From Bryobacterales bacterium (lineage in GTDB: Bacteria; Acidobacteriota; Terriglobia; Bryobacterales; Bryobacteraceae): DNA of 5,962 nt. Positions 1 through 5,138 of this stretch are shown piece by piece. The notes beneath the pieces are model-generated. The model saw nothing but the letters and a program-made list of their open reading frames with translations, ran no database searches and was not told where the DNA came from. The stretch spans positions 8,454 through 14,415 of the forward strand of contig PLMF01000084.1 of NCBI GenBank assembly GCA_003142355.1, written 5' to 3'. A program made the position numbers and the translations under genes. Every line of letters begins with the position of its first letter. Position 1 is the first letter of the stretch.

Positions 1-80
1 AACTTCACTTCTACTTTCTGATTGTGCAGGCTACGCGAGGCGAATGGATCGAGCCAAGTTTCGCGGGACGACCAAAAGGC

Positions 81-126
81 ACTTTTATTTTAGCAAAATC
101 CGGCCCGATGCGTTCAAAATACAAGT
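81..126 (+). promoter_or_regulatory. AT-rich upstream patch of the glycoside hydrolase gene, possible promoter
   Basis: The 126 bases before the first gene hold no credible coding sequence. Within them, 81-126 is clearly richer in A and T than its surroundings. It contains a TATTTT hexamer at 86-91 that could be a -10 element, inside a small inverted repeat (ATTTT at 87-91 and AAAAT at 95-99). I see no convincing -35 box and no Shine-Dalgarno sequence before the ATG at 127, so how translation of the next gene starts is unclear. This is a weak call based on base composition. Confidence 0.2.
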
Positions 127-1257
127 ATGACCGCACCGAAGACACATTTGCTGATAGCGGTTTCGCTATTGCTGAACACGGCAGCCATGGCGCAATCCGA
201 GCGGTGGTCCGAGAAGGCCGCCAACGACTGGTACCGGAAACAACCCTGGCTGGCGGGCAGCAACTACATCCCGGCCACGGCGATCAACCAACTGGAGATG
301 TGGCAGGCCGACACATTCGATCCGGCCAGGATCAACCTCGAGTTGACATGGGCGGAGGATCTGGGAATGAACACCATGCGGGTGTTCCTCCACGATCTGG
401 CGTGGCAGCAGGACGCCGGAGGCTTCAAGCGGCGCGTCGATCGATTTCTGGGGATGGCGGACAAGCACGGGATCAGGTCCATACTGGTCCTGTTCGATTC
501 CTGCTGGGACCCGTTTCCACAACCGGGAAGACAGCCGGCGCCGAGGCCCGGCGTGCATAATTCCGGGTGGGTGCAGAGTCCCGGCGCCAAAGAGCTGATG
601 GACCCGGCTTTGCACGGGCGTTTTCTGGAGTACGCACAAGACGTGGTGAGGACTTTCAAGGATGACAAGCGAATCCTTGCCTGGGACGTCTGGAACGAGC
701 CGGACAACGTGAGCAGTGGGAGCTATGGAACCTCCGAGCCCTCCGGTAAACGTGAAGCGGTGATGGCCGTGCTGCCGACGGTATTCGAATGGGTCCGCGC
801 GGGGGTCCCGATGCAACCGTTGACGAGCGGCCTGTGGAAGGGGGACTGGTCCGCGCCGGAGAAGCTGTCGCCGATGGAAAAAATGCAGAGCGAGCTTTCC
901 GACGTGATTTCGTTTCACAACTACGATGCGCCGGAAGAGTTCGAAAAGAGAGTCCGCTGGTTGCAGGCTTACAATCGGCCGATTCTGTGCACGGAGTACA
1001 TGGCGCGCCCCAACCAGAGCACTTTCCAGGGGATCCTGCCGGTGGCGAAGAAGTACAAGGTGGCGGCCTACAATTGGGGCTTTGTGGCGGGCAAAACACA
1101 GACCAACCTGCCTTGGGATTCCTGGCAGAAACCGTACACCGACCGGGAGCCGGCCATGTGGTTCCACGACATCTTCAACTTCGACGGGAAACCGTACCGG
1201 CCCGAGGAAGTGGAGTTTATCAAGCAGATGACCGGGGGCAAAGGGAAGCGCCGGTGA
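127..1257 (+). CDS. Secreted clan-A glycoside hydrolase (cellulase/mannanase-like, GH5-type)
   Basis: The product is a 376-residue exported hydrolase with the features of a clan GH-A (beta/alpha)8 barrel retaining glycosidase. Residues 1-22 form a Sec signal peptide: a short basic start (K5, H7), a hydrophobic core LLIAVSLLLNTAA, and an AMA cleavage site before Q23. This, with an in-frame stop at 91-93, supports the ATG at 127. An Asn-Thr-Met-Arg strand (82-85) and the WNEP motif (189-192) place the acid/base Glu at 191. FHNY (263-266) and CTEY (288-291) follow, with Glu290 as the likely nucleophile, then an aromatic YNWG (315-318). The spacing of the two Glu residues, about 100, is normal for clan A. 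Relatives are often annotated as cellulase-family glycosyl hydrolase or 1,4-beta-xylanase, but the true substrate is usually untested. The product probably acts in the periplasm or outside the cell on beta-linked glycans. No carbohydrate-binding module is present. The gene converges on the membrane acyltransferase gene. Confidence 0.85.
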   Translation: MTAPKTHLLIAVSLLLNTAAMAQSERWSEKAANDWYRKQPWLAGSNYIPATAINQLEMWQADTFDPARINLELTWAEDLGMNTMRVFLHDLAWQQDAGGFKRRVDRFLGMADKHGIRSILVLFDSCWDPFPQPGRQPAPRPGVHNSGWVQSPGAKELMDPALHGRFLEYAQDVVRTFKDDKRILAWDVWNEPDNVSSGSYGTSEPSGKREAVMAVLPTVFEWVRAGVPMQPLTSGLWKGDWSAPEKLSPMEKMQSELSDVISFHNYDAPEEFEKRVRWLQAYNRPILCTEYMARPNQSTFQGILPVAKKYKVAAYNWGFVAGKTQTNLPWDSWQKPYTDREPAMWFHDIFNFDGKPYRPEEVEFIKQMTGGKGKRR

Positions 1258-1277
1258 GTGCTTGGGCCTCGCTGGGT

Positions 1278-2408
1278 TCATACGCGCAGGAATAGTTTGC
1301 GCCGGTACATCCAGAAGAGAATCAGCCAATACGTCAGCAACACCGCCGCGCCCCGCGTTAAGGGTTCCAGCCCAGCCCCAAATACCTGGAACGCGTGCGG
1401 CCCCAAGTGAATGCGGAAGGAATCGACGATGAACCGGTCGAACAGGTGCGCGATGAGATAGGCGGCCATCGAATTCATGCCGACGACCACCAGCGGAAAG
1501 GCCCATTTCCGGCATCCCTTCACTTCCACGACCCAGCAGAAGCCGGCCAGGAATAGAAAACACAACCCGCCGCTGAAGAGCGTCCAACTGGGCGTCCAGA
1601 TGCGCTTCACGATGGGGCAGACACCGGCGACGTGCAGCAGGAGACCGGAAGCCACACCGGCGACGCCGGCCGCCAGCAAGTGTTTCATGGGGATGCGCGG
1701 CGCGCAGGCCCGCAACCAGCGTCCGGCGGCCAATCCCAGGATCATGGTGCCCAAGGTGGGAATGAAACTGAGGGTCAGATATCCACCGCTGTTCGCCACA
1801 AACGGCTCGGTTCGTGGAAACAGGTTGAGGAACCACTGGTCAAAGGCAACCCCCAGGCTGCTGTTCTTGTACCAGTGGGCGGCGAATACCGGTGCGGGAT
1901 AGAGAGCCCAAGCGACCCAGTAGCCCGTCAGGATGACGGCGAGCGCGGTCCACTGCCAGCGTGGAGGACGAAACCCCAGGAGAAACAAAAAGGGATAGCC
2001 CAAGCCGATCTGGGTGAGCGTGTCCTCGAATGTGAAGTACGTCTGGGGGCTGTGCAGGGAGCGGAGAAAGATACCGAGCGCGATCAACAGGAGCGACCGC
2101 CACAGCGCGTGCCCAAACATCTTGCCGAACGTCGCGCCCTTGGCCAGGCGGCTCGAAATCGAATAAGGCAGCGCGACGCCGACGAGAAAAGAGAATCCCG
2201 GCTGGATGGTGTCGTGCAGCGAGCAACCGGCCCAGTCGACGTGAGTCTGGTGGTACGCCAGAAAGCTCCAGAACCAGTTTCCGGGGAAGGCTTGAGCGAC
2301 GCGCGCCAGTTGCAGCACCTCGGCCATCATGAGCAGCATGACGAAGCCCCGGTACGCGTCCACCGCGACATTGCGCGCCACCGGCGAGGGTTGTGAGACA
2401 GCCTGCAA
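1278..2408 (-). CDS. DUF5009 / HGSNAT-like multi-pass membrane acyltransferase
   Basis: A 376-residue polytopic membrane protein of the DUF5009 (COG4299) family, related to lysosomal heparan-alpha-glucosaminide N-acetyltransferase, which moves acetyl from cytosolic acetyl-CoA across a membrane to a terminal glucosamine. Visible family marks are DAYRG at 17-21, which opens the first helix. HVDWAG at 56-61 is followed by HDTIQPGFSFLVG (65-77). This matches the HGSNAT stretch around its active-site His, so His56 is the likely counterpart. An RIWTPSW segment (269-275) and GMNSMAAYLIAHL (310-322) also fit. I count roughly nine to eleven hydrophobic segments, ending in a basic tail (YRRKLFLRV). Translation probably starts at TTG (2408-2406), because a strong GGAGG lies 6 nt upstream. 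The gene diverges from the sulfatase gene and converges on the hydrolase gene. An acetyl or other acyl transfer to a sugar is inferred from the family; the acceptor is unknown and bacterial members are poorly characterised. Confidence 0.85.
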   Translation of the reverse strand: MQAVSQPSPVARNVAVDAYRGFVMLLMMAEVLQLARVAQAFPGNWFWSFLAYHQTHVDWAGCSLHDTIQPGFSFLVGVALPYSISSRLAKGATFGKMFGHALWRSLLLIALGIFLRSLHSPQTYFTFEDTLTQIGLGYPFLFLLGFRPPRWQWTALAVILTGYWVAWALYPAPVFAAHWYKNSSLGVAFDQWFLNLFPRTEPFVANSGGYLTLSFIPTLGTMILGLAAGRWLRACAPRIPMKHLLAAGVAGVASGLLLHVAGVCPIVKRIWTPSWTLFSGGLCFLFLAGFCWVVEVKGCRKWAFPLVVVGMNSMAAYLIAHLFDRFIVDSFRIHLGPHAFQVFGAGLEPLTRGAAVLLTYWLILFWMYRRKLFLRV

Positions 2409-2412
2409 ATTT

Positions 2413-2419
2413 CACCTCC
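2413..2419 (-). promoter_or_regulatory. Ribosome binding site fixing the TTG start of the acyltransferase gene
   Basis: On the minus strand the sequence reads GGAGGTG, followed after a total of 6 nt from GGAGG by TTG. Spacing and match to the 16S anti-Shine-Dalgarno are near ideal. The site decides for the rare TTG start, as no ATG lies near the conserved N-terminus (DAYRG at residue 17). Confidence 0.7.
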
Positions 2420-2468
2420 GGCTGAGACCTACAGTAGACACCAGCGCGGGCGGCAACGCAAGCGGAGG
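2420..2468. promoter_or_regulatory. Divergent intergenic region with a possible shared -10 element and the sulfatase Shine-Dalgarno
   Basis: Only 60 bp separate the starts of the acyltransferase gene (leftward) and the sulfatase gene (rightward), so promoters for both must lie here or inside the coding ends. The near-palindrome CTACAGTAG (2429-2437) gives TACAGT on the plus strand (2430-2435) and TACTGT on the minus strand (2436-2431). Each matches TATAAT at four positions, so one site could serve both directions. No good -35 boxes are visible. A GGAGG at 2464-2468 abuts the sulfatase ATG at 2469 with no spacer, which is unusually close. Confidence 0.3.
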
Positions 2469-3938
2469 ATGAGCGATACTGCGATCATGGCCGTCCAGTC
2501 AGATCCTTCATCCGGATCGACACGCAGAGAGTGGCTGACGGGCGTCTCCGCAGCCATGTCCGCTTCTTCCGTGGCCTCGGCGCAGACCGGCGGGAACGTG
2601 AAGCGGCCCAATATCGTTCTGATTATCTCGGACCAGTTCCGCTACGACTGCGTCGGGGCCATGGGTCTCAACCCCATGAACCTGACGCCGAACCTCGACG
2701 CCATGGCGGGACACGGGGTGCTGTTCCGATCGGCTTTTTCGAACCAGCCGGTGTGCGCTCCAGCGCGCGGCAGCATTTTCACCGGGCAGTACCCCAGCCG
2801 CCACGGGGTCTGGCACAATGGCAGCGGCCTGGCGGAAAACGCCGACACTCTGGCTACCGCGCTGGGGCAGGCGGGATACTCGACGAATTACATCGGCAAA
2901 TGGCACCTGGCGCCGGGCGAAGGGCGTCCGCGCGACGAAGTGAGCGGCCCCGTGGCGCCGGCCCATCGCGGAGGTTTCCGGGATCTGTGGGAAGCGTCGA
3001 ACCAGTTGGAGTGGACCTCCCACGCTTACGAGGGTAATCTTTACGACAACGACGGCAAGCCCATCCACTTCTCGGGCCAGTACCGGGTGGACTTCATGAC
3101 CGGGCGCGCACAGCGCTTCCTGCGGTCGGCGAAATCGCCGTTCCTGCTGGTGGTGTCGTATCTCGAGGTTCACCACCAGAACGACAGCGACACCTACGAC
3201 CCGCCGAAGGAGTACGCCCATCGCTATCCGAATCCGTTCATCCCGCAAGACCTGCGGGCGCTGCCGGGTTCGTGGCCCAGCCAGTTATCGGACTACTACG
3301 CCTGCGTGGCGAGGATCGACGACGCGGCCGGCAGCATCCGCAAGACGCTGGCGGAAACCGGACTGGACCGCAACACCATCCTGGTCTTCATGAGCGATCA
3401 CGGTAACCACTTCAAGACGCGCAACACGGAATACAAGCGCAGCCCGCATGAGAGCTCGATTCACATCCCTCTCATCATCGAAGGCCCGGGGTTCAATCGA
3501 TCCCTGGAGACTTCCGAGCTGGTGAGCCAGGTGGACCTGGCGCCGGCGCTGCTGGAAGCGGCGGGCGTAGCCGTGCCCGGATCGATGCAGGGCCACAGTT
3601 TCCTCGGTCTCCTGGACCGGCGCACCGAGGGCTGGCGCAACGAGGTGTACTTCGAGATGTCGGAATTCGTGACCGGCAGAGGCCTGCGGACCCCGCAGTA
3701 CACGTACGCCGCCGCCGCGCCCAAGGGGCCCGACTGGAAGCCCGTTCCCAAGGCCGACCGCTATGTGGAGTACGCCATGTACGACCACAGCGCGGACCCT
3801 TACCAGCAGGTCAACCTGGCGGGCCGGGCGCCGTACAGCAAGACCGCCGAGGAGCTGCGCCAGAGGCTGATCGCGCGCGTCAAGGAAAGCAGCGGCGATT
3901 CAGCGGCGATCGAACCCTGCTGGTTCCCCTATTCGTAA
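2469..3938 (+). CDS. Tat-exported Cys-type sulfatase (formylglycine-dependent)
   Basis: A 489-residue sulfatase of the alkaline phosphatase-like fold that hydrolyses a sulfate ester, probably on a glycan, outside the cytoplasm. The N-terminus has a twin-arginine signal (STRREWL, 17-23), a small-residue hydrophobic stretch and an ASA cleavage site near residue 38. The core begins with PNIVLIISDQ (47-56), giving metal ligand Asp55. The sulfatase signature CAPARGSIFTG spans 96-106, with Cys96 (codon 2754-2756) the residue converted to formylglycine in a C-x-P-x-R motif. GKWHL (143-147) supplies Lys144; EVHH (233-236) a His; MSDHGNH (308-314) metal ligands Asp310 and His311; and YKRSPHE (322-328) Lys323. 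All key residues are present. Position 56 is Gln where many sulfatases have a second Asp, so the substrate subfamily is open. The ATG at 2469 has a GGAGG with zero spacing; ATG 2487 (residue 7) would also keep the whole Tat signal. The 3' end overlaps the maturase gene on the other strand. Confidence 0.93.
   Translation: MSDTAIMAVQSDPSSGSTRREWLTGVSAAMSASSVASAQTGGNVKRPNIVLIISDQFRYDCVGAMGLNPMNLTPNLDAMAGHGVLFRSAFSNQPVCAPARGSIFTGQYPSRHGVWHNGSGLAENADTLATALGQAGYSTNYIGKWHLAPGEGRPRDEVSGPVAPAHRGGFRDLWEASNQLEWTSHAYEGNLYDNDGKPIHFSGQYRVDFMTGRAQRFLRSAKSPFLLVVSYLEVHHQNDSDTYDPPKEYAHRYPNPFIPQDLRALPGSWPSQLSDYYACVARIDDAAGSIRKTLAETGLDRNTILVFMSDHGNHFKTRNTEYKRSPHESSIHIPLIIEGPGFNRSLETSELVSQVDLAPALLEAAGVAVPGSMQGHSFLGLLDRRTEGWRNEVYFEMSEFVTGRGLRTPQYTYAAAAPKGPDWKPVPKADRYVEYAMYDHSADPYQQVNLAGRAPYSKTAEELRQRLIARVKESSGDSAAIEPCWFPYS
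3890..3911. repeat. 11-bp tandem duplication across the maturase stop codon
   Basis: Two adjacent 11-bp units (CAGCGGCGATT at 3890-3900 and CAGCGGCGATC at 3901-3911) match at 10 of 11 positions. They lie in the shared 3' ends of the sulfatase and maturase genes, and the maturase stop codon (3902-3900) spans their junction. If the units were collapsed to one, the maturase frame would continue as Cys-Phe-Pro and stop at 3882-3880. The likely cause is replication slippage; a chance match is possible in such GC-rich DNA. Confidence 0.5.
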
Positions 3939-5063
3939 TCTGCGCAACTCCGTCCGCAGCGGATCGACACTGCGGGCGAAAATCATCTTGTACGCCTGGC
4001 AGAAATAATCGAGATCTTCGAACCGGCGGTGCGGCCCGTGGCGGAGCTTCGGGCATCCGCCGTGGCAGATGGATTGATACTGGCATGCCTGGCACTCGGG
4101 ATGGGCCTGCGTCTTGGTGGCAGCAAAGGTGTAACGGCGCGTGCGGCGGGCGATCTCCGGCCACGAATCGACGACCATGTTGCCGAGTTTCCAGGAGCTT
4201 TCGACGAAGAAGTCGCACGGGTAGACATCGCCGTTGTACTCGACGACGACGTAGCTGTCGCAGGTTTCATGCATGGTGCAATTACCCGGCTTCTCGCCGG
4301 CCAGAGCTTCGGCGATGTTGTCGAAGAAGCGGATGCGCACCTTGCGCCGGTCGGGCCACCACAGGTCGAACAGTTCACACAGGAAGCGGCCGTACTGTTC
4401 CGGGGAGATGGTGAAGGGCAGGGGATTGCCCTGCTGGTCGAACTCGGCCAGCGGGATGAACTGGAGGTGGCCGATTCCCAGGGCGCGGTAGAACCGGTAC
4501 AGCTCTTGGGGACGGCCGATGTTGGCCTGGCTGAGCACGCACAGGATGTTGAATTCGAGCTGGTTCTTCTGTAGCAGTTCGACGCTCTGGACGACGCGCT
4601 TCCACGTGCCGCGGCCCTGCTTGTTGACGCGGTACAGGTCGTTGAGTCCTTCGGGCCCATCCAAGGAAACTCCCAGCAGCCAGTCATAGGCGCGGAAGAG
4701 GTCGCACCAATTCTCATCCAGCAGCAAGGCGTTGGTCTGGAGCGAATTGCCGACGGTCTGCCCGTTGCGGCCATACTGCTTCTGGAGCTCAACCAACTTC
4801 GTGAAGAACGGCAGGCCGGCGAGTGTCGGCTCGCCGCCCTGAAACGCGAACACGCTGTTGGGATAGGAGTAGAAGAGATAGGTATCGACGAGGCGCTCGA
4901 GGGTTTCCAGGGTCATGCGGCGGGCGGGCAACGCGTGGTAGGGATCGGCTTGGCGGTCCAGGTAGAAACAGTAGGCGCAATCGAGGTTGCAGACCGCGGA
5001 GGCAGGTTTGATGAGCAGCGAACTGATGCGAGGCGTGGGGCCACCCGCCGGCCCGCTTCCCAT
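3900..5063 (-). CDS. Anaerobic-type sulfatase-maturing enzyme (anSME), radical SAM/SPASM
   Basis: A 387-residue cytoplasmic radical S-adenosylmethionine enzyme that oxidises a sulfatase active-site Cys (or Ser) to formylglycine without oxygen. Numbering from the ATG at 5063, CNLDCAYC gives Cys25, Cys29 and Cys32 for the SAM-binding [4Fe-4S] cluster, and GGEP follows at 76-79. The C-terminal SPASM part has Cys262, 268, 283, 324, 327, 333, 337 and 355, enough for two auxiliary clusters. As I recall it, this spacing equals that of the Clostridium perfringens anSME (255 to 348) with a constant shift of 7. Asp284, right after Cys283, then falls on that enzyme's catalytic Asp277. An open frame continues upstream to a TTG at 5111, but that stretch runs through an inverted repeat, so ATG 5063 is preferred. 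The gene is tail-to-tail with the sulfatase gene, its likely client. Other SPASM peptide-modifying enzymes are a less likely alternative. Confidence 0.93.
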   Translation of the reverse strand: MGSGPAGGPTPRISSLLIKPASAVCNLDCAYCFYLDRQADPYHALPARRMTLETLERLVDTYLFYSYPNSVFAFQGGEPTLAGLPFFTKLVELQKQYGRNGQTVGNSLQTNALLLDENWCDLFRAYDWLLGVSLDGPEGLNDLYRVNKQGRGTWKRVVQSVELLQKNQLEFNILCVLSQANIGRPQELYRFYRALGIGHLQFIPLAEFDQQGNPLPFTISPEQYGRFLCELFDLWWPDRRKVRIRFFDNIAEALAGEKPGNCTMHETCDSYVVVEYNGDVYPCDFFVESSWKLGNMVVDSWPEIARRTRRYTFAATKTQAHPECQACQYQSICHGGCPKLRHGPHRRFEDLDYFCQAYKMIFARSVDPLRTELRRLRIGEPAGFDRR

Positions 5064-5070
5064 ATCCCAG

Positions 5071-5079
5071 AGTGTAGCA
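5071..5079 (-). promoter_or_regulatory. Possible extended -10 element of the maturase gene
   Basis: Reading leftward, TGC TACACT fits an extended -10 (TGnTATAAT, five of six matches in the hexamer) and ends 7 nt before the ATG at 5063. A start of transcription at or near the A of the ATG would give a leaderless mRNA, which would fit the absence of a clear Shine-Dalgarno sequence there. No -35 box is seen. This is a weak call on a short motif. Confidence 0.25.
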
Positions 5080-5083
5080 TCGG

Positions 5084-5138
5084 AAAAGGGGACAGACGCA
5101 TTTCTTGCCAAACCCGCAAAATGCGTCTGACCCCTTTT
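5084..5138. repeat. Inverted repeat with 20-bp arms, REP/MITE-like or bidirectional terminator
   Basis: The left arm (5084-5103, AAAAGGGGACAGACGCATTT) and right arm (5119-5138) are reverse complements at 19 of 20 positions, around a 15-nt loop (5104-5118). The single mismatch is the A after GGGG opposite the A before CCCC. The arms start with A and end with T runs on either strand, so a transcript from either direction would fold into a hairpin followed by U residues. It lies directly after the dinB stop codon, whose TAA (5141-5139) is partly made of the T run after the right arm. From memory, hairpins with a similar GGGGTCAGACGCATTT core recur in GC-rich genomes, sometimes near REP-associated tyrosine transposases. 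No transposase lies in this window. The two roles do not exclude each other. Confidence 0.75.

Noticed and set aside
1231..1277. Terminator between the convergent hydrolase and acyltransferase genes
   Set aside because: Only a 5-bp ACCGG/CCGGT pairing is visible (1231-1235 with 1251-1255) and no T run follows on either strand.
166..1836. Long open frame on the minus strand (556 codons) across the hydrolase and part of the acyltransferase gene
   Set aside because: It is antisense to the hydrolase and in a different frame from the acyltransferase on the same strand. Its translation is rich in Arg, His and Pro with no domain, as expected of a shadow frame in GC-rich DNA.
1632..2396. 254-codon plus-strand open frame opposite the acyltransferase gene
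   Set aside because: Low-complexity, charged translation with no motif, while the opposite strand has clear family motifs and membrane helices.
2508..3248. 246-codon minus-strand open frame inside the sulfatase gene
   Set aside because: It lies wholly antisense to well conserved sulfatase motifs and has no recognisable domain.
4029..4574. 181-codon plus-strand open frame inside the maturase gene
   Set aside because: It is antisense to the SPASM region with its conserved Cys and shows no domain or start signal of its own.
5064..5111. Upstream TTG (5111) as the maturase start, adding 16 residues
   Set aside because: The TTG lies in the loop of the inverted repeat and the added residues are mostly repeat-encoded. 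The ATG at 5063 already leaves a normal distance of 24 residues before the first cluster Cys.
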